A stretch of 64,000 nt of DNA, taken from positions 1,476,677-1,540,676 of the forward strand of contig NZ_JAGIAV010000004.1 in NCBI RefSeq assembly GCF_017744675.1, written 5' to 3'. Positions 42,188 to 51,095 of the stretch are shown piece after piece. The notes beneath the pieces were generated by a model, which was not told where the DNA came from, ran no database searches, and worked only from the letters and a program-made list of their open reading frames with translations. The stretch's first letter is position 1; each line of letters begins with the position of its first letter. Position numbers and translations under genes: made by a program. This stretch comes from Flavobacterium sp. GTDB lineage: Bacteria > Bacteroidota > Bacteroidia > Flavobacteriales > Flavobacteriaceae.

Positions 42188-44269
42188 TTATTTGAAATTA
42201 GCAATTCCTTCTTTCAGCCATTGCAAATATTCATCAGCACTTACGTAACTTATTGTAGGTTTAGAAGCATTCATATTCTTTCCTTCCAAATCTGTAATAA
42301 CATATAAAGGCTGTGTATTGGTTTTATATTTTGAGATCATAAAATCAGTCCATTTATCCCCTACTGTAATGATTTTATCTCCTGCAGCAGTTGTAAATTG
42401 TTCTTCTTTTGGCAATTCGCGTTTATCATCAACATAAAGCGAAATCAAAACCACATCGTTTTTAAGAATAGGCAAAATAGTTGGCTCAGACCAAACATTG
42501 TTTTCCATTTTTCTGCAATTTACGCAAGCATAACCTGTAAAATCTAACATGATTGGTTTGTTGATTTCTTTTGCATAAGCCAATCCATCTTTGTAATCAT
42601 GAAAAACCATAATTCCGTGCGGACCTAATTCAGCTCCTTCCGGAAGTCCTTTTATAGATTCTGAAGAAACTGTTCCGTTACCTGAACCTCCTACTCCAAA
42701 CGGACTTTCGCTATATTGAGGAGGTGGCGGGAATGCGCTGATTAATTTTAAAGGTGCTCCCCAAAGTCCAGGAATTAAGTACATTGTAAATACAAAAGTT
42801 AATAATCCTAAATACAATCTTCCAACAGAAATATGGTGTGTTGGACTATCGTGAGGCAATGTAATTTTTCCGAATAAATACAAAGTCAAAGCTCCAAAAA
42901 TAGCGATCCAGATTGCGATAAAAACTTCTCTTTCTAAGAAATGCAATTGTAAAACTAAGTCGGCATTTGATAAGAATTTGAATGCTAATGCCAATTCTAA
43001 AAATCCTAAAACTACTTTTACGGTATTTAGCCAGCCTCCAGATTTTGGCAAAGAATTCAACCAGCCTGGGAACATCGCAAACAACATAAACGGAAGCGCT
43101 AATGCTAATGAGAATCCTAACATTCCAACAATTGGAGCAATTCCGCCATTTGAAGCAGCTTCAACCAACAATGTTCCAACAATTGGTCCTGTACAAGAGA
43201 ACGATACAATTGCCAAAGCCAAAGCCATGAATAATATTCCGATTAAACCGCCTTTATCTGCTTGCTGATCGGCTTTGTTAGCCCATGAATTTGGAAGCAT
43301 AATCTCGAAAGCTCCCAAAAATGAAGTAGCAAAAACTATTAAGATAACGAAGAAAATCAAGTTAAACCAAACATCTGTCGATAAAGCGTTTAATGCATCT
43401 GCACCAAATATTTTAGTTACGATAAGTCCTAAAATTACATAAATAGCAATAATAGAAAATCCGTAGATAATGGCATTTCTAATTCCTTTTGCACGGCTTT
43501 TACTTTGTTTCGTAAAGAAACTTACCGTCATCGGAATCATTGGGAAAACGCACGGTGTCAATAACGCTGCAAATCCTGATAAAAAGGCAATAAAAAAGAT
43601 CGACCACAAACTTCTTGCAGGCGCTGGCGCAGGAATTTCTTCTTTAGTAGTTTCTGCTGTCTTTTCAACTTTTGGCTGAACTGCAGCTTCTTTTTTAACG
43701 GTATCAACAGCCAATCCTACTACTTTTGTCTCATCAGCCTTGTCTTCTGTTACAACTGGAACTTCGTCCATTTTAAAAGTTGACGGAACTGCAATCGAGA
43801 ATTTCTTGCTCGAATTGATACAAACTTCTTTACAAACCTGAAAATCAAAATCTACATCGACTGTTTTTAAGTTTGGGTTTATGATTTTTATTTCTTGTTC
43901 GATATGCGCTTTTCCTTCAAAAAAAGTTTCATCTACACCGAAAACATCATTGAAAGCCGTTCTGGTCTTGCCTTCTTTGGCTTTTCCAACCAGTTCGTAA
44001 TTTCCTTTTTGGTTTTTAAAAGTGATTTCTAATGCCAAAGGTCCGCCGTCTGGTGTAAACTGCGAATACATGTGCCAGTCTTTTTCGATTACAGCATCAA
44101 AAATTAAAACGGCATTGTTTCCTTTTTTCTCAATTTTAGAAGTCCATTTTACCGGCTCTAATATTTGCGAGTTCCCTTTTGCAAAAGCAAAGAAAAACAA
44201 GAAAAGTAAAATGGTTTTAGTCCAAACATTTTTCGACAAACTTGTCTGAAGATTTTGAGTAAAGTTCAT
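42188..44269 (-). CDS. dsbD: Thiol:disulfide interchange protein DsbD
   Basis: This 693-aa inner-membrane protein passes electrons from cytoplasmic thioredoxin to the periplasm. An N-terminal signal is followed by the DsbD-alpha domain with the pair VCKEVC near 145. The eight-helix domain carries TPCVFPMIP and SFSCTGPIVG. The C-terminal thioredoxin domain has YACVNCRKME near 585. Length is somewhat longer than E. coli DsbD because of a Lys/Glu/Pro-rich linker near 180-215. Its ATG overlaps the tilS stop by one base (TAATG), so it is coupled to tilS. Confidence 0.93.
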   Translation of the reverse strand: MNFTQNLQTSLSKNVWTKTILLFLFFFAFAKGNSQILEPVKWTSKIEKKGNNAVLIFDAVIEKDWHMYSQFTPDGGPLALEITFKNQKGNYELVGKAKEGKTRTAFNDVFGVDETFFEGKAHIEQEIKIINPNLKTVDVDFDFQVCKEVCINSSKKFSIAVPSTFKMDEVPVVTEDKADETKVVGLAVDTVKKEAAVQPKVEKTAETTKEEIPAPAPARSLWSIFFIAFLSGFAALLTPCVFPMIPMTVSFFTKQSKSRAKGIRNAIIYGFSIIAIYVILGLIVTKIFGADALNALSTDVWFNLIFFVILIVFATSFLGAFEIMLPNSWANKADQQADKGGLIGILFMALALAIVSFSCTGPIVGTLLVEAASNGGIAPIVGMLGFSLALALPFMLFAMFPGWLNSLPKSGGWLNTVKVVLGFLELALAFKFLSNADLVLQLHFLEREVFIAIWIAIFGALTLYLFGKITLPHDSPTHHISVGRLYLGLLTFVFTMYLIPGLWGAPLKLISAFPPPPQYSESPFGVGGSGNGTVSSESIKGLPEGAELGPHGIMVFHDYKDGLAYAKEINKPIMLDFTGYACVNCRKMENNVWSEPTILPILKNDVVLISLYVDDKRELPKEEQFTTAAGDKIITVGDKWTDFMISKYKTNTQPLYVITDLEGKNMNASKPTISYVSADEYLQWLKEGIANFK

Positions 44270-45579
44270 TATTGTAATTCTATTTTTAGTATTTGATTTG
44301 TGGTTTTCTCTATTTTAAAACGTTCGTCCTGTCTTATTCCAACAACCCAGACTATTTCATTTTCAGAACATAAAATCCAAGTTTTTTCTTTTTCGATCAA
44401 TGATAATTTTTCGTCTTTAAAAAGTTTGCTGACTTTTTTTGATTTCCCTCTCATTCCAAAAGGCTGAAAAACATCTCCGTCCTTCCATTTACGTAAAATC
44501 AAAGGAAAACGGATTTTATCGGAATCAACAAATATAACCTTATTTGAACCGAATGTTGTGTGACCTACGTTACAAAGACTCATTTTTAAGGGAAAATTAA
44601 CTTCTGTATCGTTTTCATTAATTTCATATTCCTCATTTTCTGACATTTCAGAAAACGGACTTAAAATAAGCGTTTCTCTGTTTTTTAGCAATCTAAATTC
44701 CTCTGAAAGAACTTGTTTGCCCGATTGCCCTTCAACAAGATCGTAAATATCATTCCATGCCGAAAAGCCAAATTCGTTCAGCCATTGGTACAGATACGAT
44801 TTGTAATTTGGAAGTTTTTTTAGCTGATTTAAATCGAAATGAATATCATCGCCTGCTTCTTTCGCCACTTGCTGATACACCATAATCGAGGCATCTTCTA
44901 CCATTTCTTTTGATTCTTGAAGAAAGGACTGCGTTTTCTGAAAAGCATCTAGAAAATTAGGATTCATTTCTTTTAAAATCGGAACCAAATTATGGCGGAT
45001 TTTATTTCGCAGATATTTAGTCGAAGCATTGCTGCTGTCTTCTCTCCATTCTATTTTATTGTCTTTTGCATATTTCAAAATTTCTTCTCTTGAAAAAGGC
45101 AAAAGCGGACGAATGATTTTGTCGTTTTGTTCCGGGATTCCAGTTAAACCTTCTAATCCTGTCCCGCGAGTTAAATTGATAATGAAAGTTTCTAAATTAT
45201 CATCGGCATGATGCGCCGTCAGAATATAGTCGAAGTTTTCTTCTTCCAAAAGTTCATAAAACCAGCTGTAACGAAGTTCTCTTGCCGCAACTTGAGTCGA
45301 AAGTTTATAATCTTTAGCGAAAGCTTCGGTGTCAAAATGAGTGGTAAAAATCGGAATATTGTTCTGATCGCAATAGTTTTGAATAAATTCTTGATCTCCA
45401 AAACTTTCTAATCCACGAAGTTGAAAATTGCAATGCAAAACTGCAATTTCATAAGGCAATTTATTTAACAAATGCAGCAAAACCATACTATCCAACCCGC
45501 CGCTTACAGCCAGAAAAAGCTTTTTTTCGGCTAAAAAAGGAAATCGCGTTATGATATGATTTTGAAATTTTGAAAACAT
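44269..45579 (-). CDS. tilS: tRNA(Ile)-lysidine synthase
   Basis: This 436-aa enzyme attaches lysine to C34 of tRNA-Ile(CAU), switching its decoding from AUG to AUA. The ATP-binding PP-loop SGGLDS is at 26-31, followed by LHCNFQLRG, TAHHADDNLET and KYLRNKIRHNLVP. The C-terminal TilS domain has WKDGDVFQPFGMRGKSKKVS. I start at MFSKFQNHI (45579); the upstream 29 residues are unlikely. It is cotranscribed with dsbD, an odd but compact pairing. Confidence 0.93.
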   Translation of the reverse strand: MFSKFQNHIITRFPFLAEKKLFLAVSGGLDSMVLLHLLNKLPYEIAVLHCNFQLRGLESFGDQEFIQNYCDQNNIPIFTTHFDTEAFAKDYKLSTQVAARELRYSWFYELLEEENFDYILTAHHADDNLETFIINLTRGTGLEGLTGIPEQNDKIIRPLLPFSREEILKYAKDNKIEWREDSSNASTKYLRNKIRHNLVPILKEMNPNFLDAFQKTQSFLQESKEMVEDASIMVYQQVAKEAGDDIHFDLNQLKKLPNYKSYLYQWLNEFGFSAWNDIYDLVEGQSGKQVLSEEFRLLKNRETLILSPFSEMSENEEYEINENDTEVNFPLKMSLCNVGHTTFGSNKVIFVDSDKIRFPLILRKWKDGDVFQPFGMRGKSKKVSKLFKDEKLSLIEKEKTWILCSENEIVWVVGIRQDERFKIEKTTNQILKIELQ

Positions 45580-45642
45580 CCGATAAAAGTAAAAAATTAA
45601 TTTCGATCTATTTTTAAATGAAATGTTAAGCATTGTTTTTCT

Positions 45643-45787
45643 GCCACGAATTGCACGAATTTGCACAAATTATTTTTTTGCCACAGATTAAAAAGATTCT
45701 CACAGATTTTTTAATCATTTTAATCTGTGGCTATATTTTTTTGTCGAATTGAGGAAAAAATTCGTGCAAATTCGTGCAATTCGTGGC
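45643..45787. repeat. 145-bp nested mini-palindrome
   Basis: The outer arms (45643-45666 and 45764-45787), starting GCCACGAATTGCACGAATTT, are perfect 24-bp inverse copies. Nested inside is a second palindrome with 19-bp arms starting GCCACAGATTAAAA (45680-45698 and 45713-45731, one mismatch). It lies between tilS and pabB. Confidence 0.85.
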
Positions 45788-45795
45788 GACATTTT

Positions 45796-47082
45796 TTACT
45801 GCAAAACTTCGTGCATTGCTTTTGCTTTCAGTAAGCATTCTTCGTATTCTTTTTCTGGGATAGATTGCGATGTAATGGCACTTCCTACCGAAAAAGAAAC
45901 ATATTTATTTTCTTGGTTGTACAAAATACTTCTGATAACGACATTAAAATCAAAATCACCTTCAGGCGTAAAATACCCAACTGCACCGCTGTACAATCCT
46001 CTTTTAGTTTCTTCTAGATTCTCTACAATTTCCATTACAGAAATTTTTGGCGCACCAGTCATACTTCCCATCGGAAAAGTTGTTTTTAAAACATCTACAG
46101 CAGAATATTGCGGATCTAATCTTGAAGTTATGGTAGAAATCATCTGGTGAACTTGCAAAAACGAATAGATTCCGCAAAGTTCTTCAACCACCACCGAACC
46201 TTTTTGTGCGGTGTGCGATAAATCATTTCGAACCAAATCGGTTATCATGATATTTTCTGCACGTTCTTTCGCATCTGAAGCTAGAATACTTTTTGATTTT
46301 TCGTCTTCTATTTCATCTTCAAAACGTTTGGAAGTTCCTTTTATGGGTTGCGAAATAATCTTATCTCCTTCTTTTTTCAGATAGCGTTCTGGTGAGGCAG
46401 AAAGCAAGTAGTGTTTGTAATTTTTAAAGAAAACTGAAAAAGGCGGTTGCGAAATCTCATTCAGCTTCTGAAATTTTTCTAACGGATTGATAACAGCATT
46501 TTCAGCATAAAATTCCATGCAGAAATTTGCTTCGTACATATCTCCAATATGAATATGTTCGAGCATTTTATTTACTTTTTGAACATACAATTCTTTAGGA
46601 ATACGCTGCTTCACTTCGACTCCGTCCAGTGTGACAAATGCTTCAGTTTGCGTTTTTTCGATTTCTTCAAAGTCCTCTTCAAGCTCATCATCACAGAGCA
46701 TTAAATATTGAACTTCAAGTTCGTTTCCTTTTAAAATAAAAATCTTTTTAGGTTGAAAGAAAAACAAATCGGGAAAATGTAATCCGTCAAAATTATTAGA
46801 TTGAAGTTTTTCAATATCATTTTTTAAATCGTAAGAAAGATAACCAAAAAGCCAATCTTTTGTATTTTGCTGATATTGTTTTAAATCTTCAAAAGCATTG
46901 TAATAGTCTGTTTTTAAAGATGTAAAAGCATCTACTGCCAATATGCAGTCAAAGCTGGAATACTGTTGCGGATAAGAATTGCTGTCTAAAAAAACGACTT
47001 CGCGAAATTGTTGCGCCCAACTTAAAAGCTGCTCCTTGAACAGTTTCGGATTGGCAATATTTTTATGAATGGAAACTCTCAA
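45796..47082 (-). CDS. pabB: Aminodeoxychorismate synthase component I
   Basis: This 428-aa chorismate-utilising enzyme makes aminodeoxychorismate for folate. It has HIGDMYEANFCMEF near 175, LSASPERYLKKEGDKI, the PabB-typical PIKGTSKR (the PIKGT lysine separates PabB from anthranilate synthase PIAGT), DLVRNDLS, and FPMGSMTGAPK near 345. The last residues, SQSIPEKEYEECLLKAKAM, are also typical. The glutaminase partner PabA is not adjacent. Confidence 0.9.
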   Translation of the reverse strand: MRVSIHKNIANPKLFKEQLLSWAQQFREVVFLDSNSYPQQYSSFDCILAVDAFTSLKTDYYNAFEDLKQYQQNTKDWLFGYLSYDLKNDIEKLQSNNFDGLHFPDLFFFQPKKIFILKGNELEVQYLMLCDDELEEDFEEIEKTQTEAFVTLDGVEVKQRIPKELYVQKVNKMLEHIHIGDMYEANFCMEFYAENAVINPLEKFQKLNEISQPPFSVFFKNYKHYLLSASPERYLKKEGDKIISQPIKGTSKRFEDEIEDEKSKSILASDAKERAENIMITDLVRNDLSHTAQKGSVVVEELCGIYSFLQVHQMISTITSRLDPQYSAVDVLKTTFPMGSMTGAPKISVMEIVENLEETKRGLYSGAVGYFTPEGDFDFNVVIRSILYNQENKYVSFSVGSAITSQSIPEKEYEECLLKAKAMHEVLQ

Positions 47083-47381
47083 AAATGGTAATTTTAAGGA
47101 TCAAAATTACGACAAAATTCTGTCATTAGAGGAAAGCTAAAAAAATAATCAAATGTTTTGACTTAGATTGTAAAACTGTTAAAAAGACATTCTTTTTATA
47201 AGAAAAAATTCGTTATATTTGATATACAATTAGATTAATCCTAAAACAGTATTAATTTGATTGTAAAATCCTTAAAAAAGAACCTCAAAAAAAATAATTT
47301 GCGATTCTCGTTTGAGCTTTTAAAATGCATCTTTTCCAATAACTTAATTATATTTTTTAACCTTAAAAGATCCTAAGTATT

Positions 47382-47756
47382 ATGAAAATTGCCACAATTA
47401 TTGTCCGCGTTTTAATTGGCCTTTTGCTGCTTTTTGCCTCTATCAGTTATTTTTTCCACCTAATGCCAGAACCTGAAACTACAGGAAATTTCAAAGCATT
47501 TAATGTAGGCTTAATGGCTTCGACGTATTTAATGCCATTGGCAAAATCTATCGAATTACTGAGTGGAATTGCATTTGTAACTGGGCGTTATGTAACTTTA
47601 GCAAACATCTTGATCTTACCGATTACGGTAAATATTTTGTTTATCAATTATTTTCTAACTCCCGATGGTCTGCCAATCGCAGCGCTTCTATTTATAGGAA
47701 ATTTATTTTTGATCTACAGATACTGGGATAACTACAAAAGTGTTTTTACAGCATAA
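47382..47756 (+). CDS. DoxX-like small membrane protein
   Basis: This 124-aa protein has four helices: IATIIVRVLIGLLLLFASIS, YLMPLAKSIELLSGIAFVTG, LANILILPITVNILFINYF and IAALLFIGNLFLIYRYW. The E-L-L-x-G-I pattern in helix 2 is characteristic of DoxX/DoxD-like proteins. Related proteins take part in respiratory or sulfur-compound redox chemistry; this one's role is unknown. The 299 bp before it are AT-rich with no feature I can support. It ends at a terminator shared with the convergent lipocalin gene. Confidence 0.75.
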   Translation: MKIATIIVRVLIGLLLLFASISYFFHLMPEPETTGNFKAFNVGLMASTYLMPLAKSIELLSGIAFVTGRYVTLANILILPITVNILFINYFLTPDGLPIAALLFIGNLFLIYRYWDNYKSVFTA

Positions 47757-47771
47757 ATCATTTTTAAAAAC

Positions 47772-47808
47772 AAAAAGCCCGTTAGTTTAAAAAAACTGAC
47801 GGGCTTTT
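47772..47808. terminator. Bidirectional terminator between DoxX-like and lipocalin genes
   Basis: AAAAGCCCGTTAGTTT pairs with AAACTGACGGGCTTTT (one wobble), with A- and T-runs on both sides. Confidence 0.8.
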
Positions 47809-47810
47809 GT

Positions 47811-48353
47811 TTAATTTGCTTTATCATGTTTTACCCAAACCAAATCGGTTACATTGTATCCAATATCCTGAGCTTTGATAAGAAAATCTGCTTTGATACT
47901 TTCTGGCATTGTTTTTTCTCTAGAAAGTATCCACATGTATTTTAAACTTTCTCCAGCTACAAGTGCGTATTTATAATCTGGATCGATTGCTACGACGTTG
48001 TAACCAGAATAAAAAGGACCAAAAAATGAGACTTTCAGCATACCAATGTTGTCCTTTTTGACAAATCTAGCTTTCCCGACACTTTGTTCCCACTTGTCTT
48101 TTTTGACATTATAGCCCTTATTATCTACTTTTATTGTTTTGTCTTCATTTAAAGAATACTCGGCTGTTACATTGTTCAAATCTCTTTCCCATTTGTAATC
48201 TAATCTGGCAATTTCGTACCATTTTCCGAGATATTTATTGCTGTCAAAGTTTGTTACAGCTTGTGCATTTTTTGGAATTCCGCCTCCACAGGAGTACAAT
48301 GCGATTCCAATTCCTGCTCCAATTAGAATCGGAGCTATATATTTACCTTTCAT
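47811..48353 (-). CDS. blc: Bacterial lipocalin (Blc-type) lipoprotein
   Basis: This 180-aa lipocalin is anchored by Cys22 (GIALYSC). The fold signature NKYLGKWYEIARLDYKWER occurs near 40-58, with NNVTAEYSLNEDKTIKV after it, FFGPFYSGYNVVAID near 110, and YMWILSREKTM near 140. Blc proteins bind lysophospholipids or fatty acids at the outer membrane under envelope stress. Length is normal. Confidence 0.92.
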   Translation of the reverse strand: MKGKYIAPILIGAGIGIALYSCGGGIPKNAQAVTNFDSNKYLGKWYEIARLDYKWERDLNNVTAEYSLNEDKTIKVDNKGYNVKKDKWEQSVGKARFVKKDNIGMLKVSFFGPFYSGYNVVAIDPDYKYALVAGESLKYMWILSREKTMPESIKADFLIKAQDIGYNVTDLVWVKHDKAN

Positions 48354-48456
48354 AACACTATCTTTTTAATAATCATAAAGATAGCATCAGAAATACACAT
48401 CTAATTTACAAAATTATTTTTGATTATTATATTATATGAAGCTTAAAAATATCGCA

Positions 48457-48492
48457 TAAAAAAACCGTCTCGTTTTTTAACGAGACGGTTTC
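48457..48492 (-). terminator. Terminator of lpdA
   Basis: AAACCGTCTCGTT pairs with AACGAGACGGTTT around TTTT; the A-run at 48458-48464 gives the U-tail on the minus strand. Confidence 0.85.
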
Positions 48493-48511
48493 AAATATCT
48501 TAGAACGTAAA

Positions 48512-49915
48512 TTATACGTGTAAAGCTCTATTTTCTGTAGCTGCTAATGCTGCTTCTTTTACCGCTTCCGCGAAAGTTGGGTGCGCATGGCTCATTCTTG
48601 AAATATCTTCAGCAGAAGCTTTGAATTCCATTGCAGTAACCGCTTCAGCAATTAAATCTGCTGTACGAGCACCAATCATGTGAACACCTAAAACCTCATC
48701 TGTTTTCTCATCAGCCAAGATTTTTACGAATCCGTCTAAATCAGCACTTGCTCTCGCACGTCCTAAAGCTTTAAATGGGAAACTTCCTGATTTGTATTTA
48801 ACTCCAGCCGCTTTCAATTGCTCTTCAGTTTGTCCAACTGCCGCAACTTCTGGCCAAGTGTATACTACACCAGGAATTAAGTTATAATCGATATGTGGTT
48901 TTTGGCCTGCTAAGATTTCAGCAACCATTACTCCTTCTTCTTCCGCTTTGTGTGCCAACATTGCTCCACGAACAACGTCACCAATTGCATAGATATTTGG
49001 AGTACTAGTTTGCAAATGATCGTTTACTTCAACTTGTCCTCTTTCAGAAATTTTCACTCCAGCTTTGTCAGCATTTAATCCGTCTGTGTAAGGACGACGA
49101 CCAACAGATACTAATGAATAATCTCCTTCAAGAGTAATAGTTTCTCCTTTTGCGTTTTCAGCTTGAACTACAACAGCATCACCGTTTCTTTCAACTGATT
49201 TTACTTTGTGAGAAACGTAGAATTTCATTCCTTGTTTTTTCAACACTTTAGTTAATTCTTTAGAAAGCGCTCCGTCCATTCCTGGAATGATTCTGTCCAT
49301 GAATTCTACTACAGAAACCTGAGCTCCCAAACGAAGGTAAACTTGTCCAAGCTCGATTCCGATAACTCCACCACCAATAATAACTAAGTGTTTTGGAACT
49401 TCTTTTAAAGCCAAAGCTTCAGTAGAAGTGATGATTCTTTCTTTATCAATTTTAATAAATGGCAAAGAGGATGGTTTTGATCCTGTAGCAATTACAGTAT
49501 ATTTTGCTTCGATAGTTTCTGAAGTTCCGTCAGCTTTTGCAACAGCAATATGAGTTGCGTCTACGAAAGAACCTAAACCATTGAAAACAGTGATTTTATT
49601 TTTATCCATTAAGTAGTTGATTCCACCTACGGTTTGATCTACAACAGCTTGCTTGCGCGCGATCATTTTCTCTAAATTGATTTTTACATCACCAGAAACT
49701 TCGATTCCGTGATCTGCAAAATGAGCAATTTCTGAATAGTGGTGAGAAGATGATAATAATGCTTTTGAAGGAATACAACCTACGTTAAGGCAAGTTCCTC
49801 CTAATGAATTATATTTTTCTACAATAGCAGTTTTGAAACCTAATTGTGCGCAACGAATTGCTGATACATATCCGCCAGGACCTGAACCTATAATGACTAC
49901 GTCAAATGAACTCAT
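48512..49915 (-). CDS. lpdA: Dihydrolipoyl dehydrogenase
   Basis: This 467-aa flavoenzyme is the E3 component of 2-oxo-acid dehydrogenase complexes. The FAD site is IIGSGPGGYVSA (9-20), the redox pair is Cys42/Cys47 in GGTCLNVGCIPS, the NAD site is VIGGGVIGIELG near 180, and the catalytic base is in SHAHPTFAEAVKEA near 445. Length is normal. E1/E2 genes are not nearby. Confidence 0.95.
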   Translation of the reverse strand: MSSFDVVIIGSGPGGYVSAIRCAQLGFKTAIVEKYNSLGGTCLNVGCIPSKALLSSSHHYSEIAHFADHGIEVSGDVKINLEKMIARKQAVVDQTVGGINYLMDKNKITVFNGLGSFVDATHIAVAKADGTSETIEAKYTVIATGSKPSSLPFIKIDKERIITSTEALALKEVPKHLVIIGGGVIGIELGQVYLRLGAQVSVVEFMDRIIPGMDGALSKELTKVLKKQGMKFYVSHKVKSVERNGDAVVVQAENAKGETITLEGDYSLVSVGRRPYTDGLNADKAGVKISERGQVEVNDHLQTSTPNIYAIGDVVRGAMLAHKAEEEGVMVAEILAGQKPHIDYNLIPGVVYTWPEVAAVGQTEEQLKAAGVKYKSGSFPFKALGRARASADLDGFVKILADEKTDEVLGVHMIGARTADLIAEAVTAMEFKASAEDISRMSHAHPTFAEAVKEAALAATENRALHV

Positions 49916-49942
49916 AGTTTATCTTTTTTATTTTAAGCGATA

Positions 49943-49950
49943 CAAAATTA
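49943..49950 (-). promoter_or_regulatory. Probable -7 element of lpdA
   Basis: On the minus strand TAATTTTG fits TAnnTTTG, 27 bp before the lpdA start. No clear -33. Confidence 0.45.
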
Positions 49951-50014
49951 AGGAATAAAGTTCTGTTTAAAGTTTAAATTTTAATGTTTTTTACGTGAAA
50001 TTTTGCTGAGAAGT

Positions 50015-50220
50015 TTAACCCCAAAGGTCGCTAAGATTTACGCAAGGTTCGCAAAGTTTTATTTTATAGAGGCGAAATTTTGCTCGCAAAGGCGCTAAGT
50101 CATAAGGTATTTTGGATTGCCTCCTGCTTTAGCTGGAGGTAATTCAAAATATGCAAAATTCAAAAAAAACTTCGCGACTCTGTGTCTTTGCTAAATTAAA
50201 AAACTTAGCATCTTAGCATC
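50015..50220. repeat. Mixed intergenic repeats between lpdA and the Lrp gene
   Basis: The 305-bp gap contains AAAGGTCGCTAAGATT, CAAAGGCGCTAAGTC, a compact hairpin ATTGCCTCCTGC/AGCTGGAGGTAAT (50116-50143) related to the 125-bp element at 29.97 kb, and CTTAGCATCTTAGCATCTT reaching the Lrp stop. No gene is seen. Confidence 0.6.
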
Positions 50221-50679
50221 TTAAAACGAAATCACCGTAGAGTTCTTCACTTCGCTAATCATAAACATACTTTGTGTGCTCCCGATATGTTGCAGTGAAG
50301 TAAGTTTGGTTACTAAAAATTCCCGATACGCTTCCATATCTTTTACCAAAACTTTTAGGATATAATCGTAATCACCGCTCACGTGATGGCATTCTAAAAC
50401 TTCATTTAGTTTGATGACTTCGCTCTCGAATTTAGTTAGGAATTCTTTGGTGTGCTGAATGAGTTTTAAATGGCAGAAAACTGCAAATCCTTTTTCGATT
50501 TTAGATTTATCGACCAATGCTGCGTAGTTTTTTATGATGCCTTCACGCTCTAGTTTTTTGATTCGTTCGTAAACTGCTGTTACGGACAAATTAAGTTTTA
50601 AAGACAATTCTTTATTGGTCTTTTTGCTGTCGGTTTGAAGCAAAACGAGGAGTTTTTTGTCTATTTCGTCGAGAATCAT
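50221..50679 (-). CDS. Lrp/AsnC-family regulator
   Basis: This 152-aa regulator has an N-terminal HTH (LDEIDKKLLVLLQTDSKKTN; LNLSVTAVYERIKKLEREG) and a C-terminal RAM ligand domain (CHHVSGDYDYILKVLVKD). Lrp-type proteins sense amino acids. It is divergent from the PLP lyase gene at 51096, which is its most likely target. TAAATTTG on the minus strand (50748-50755) is a promoter candidate, 69 bp upstream. Confidence 0.9.
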   Translation of the reverse strand: MILDEIDKKLLVLLQTDSKKTNKELSLKLNLSVTAVYERIKKLEREGIIKNYAALVDKSKIEKGFAVFCHLKLIQHTKEFLTKFESEVIKLNEVLECHHVSGDYDYILKVLVKDMEAYREFLVTKLTSLQHIGSTQSMFMISEVKNSTVISF

Positions 50680-50870
50680 TTTGGTTGATTGTTTTTGGTT
50701 GATTGTTGATAGATGAAAGAAAATCTATTGAAATACGTTTTCTTTTACAAATTTAGATTAAAAATCAAATAAAAAACACTTTAGTAGTTTTAAAATCTAT
50801 AAAATTAAATAGTTGTTGACATTTTTTCTAATTAAACTTTTCTTTGACTTGAATTTCTTTTGAAAACGAA

Positions 50871-51090
50871 TGCCCTAGCCCTGATAGAAGTGGAAATCCT
50901 TTTGTGCCGGGGTTCGGCATAAAAGATTGAAACGGATAGCAGGAAATAGCTCCTAAAAATTGTTTCAACTTTCAAGTTCCAGCAACCTGAAACTTGAAAC
51001 CTGAAACTTGAAACCTGAAACAAAACAAAACAAAACAAAACAAAACTCAATACTAATCAGAGGGCGATTGCTTCGTTCCTCGCAATGACA
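50871..51090. repeat. Stack of four repeat types upstream of the PLP lyase gene
   Basis: In order: a CTAGCCC-type element (50871-50953); 2.5 copies of CCTGAAACTTGAAA (50986-51020); a (CAAAA)5 microsatellite (51021-51045); and CGATTGCTTCGTTCCTCGCA (51065), the inverse of a repeat at 26.9 kb, which ends 6 bp before the ATG. The native leader of the lyase gene has therefore been replaced or displaced. Confidence 0.75.
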
Positions 51091-51095
51091 TAAAA

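Noticed and set aside
42978..43268. Asn-rich open frame opposite dsbD
   Set aside because: Antisense of the membrane domain; composition reflects hydrophobic codons read backwards.
45749..46150. Rightward open frame opposite pabB
   Set aside because: Starts in a dispersed repeat and is antisense to conserved PabB motifs.
50832..51050. Leftward open frame in the repeats before the lyase gene
   Set aside because: Its residues are translations of tandem repeats (SSFRFQVSG, LFCFVLF) and not a protein.
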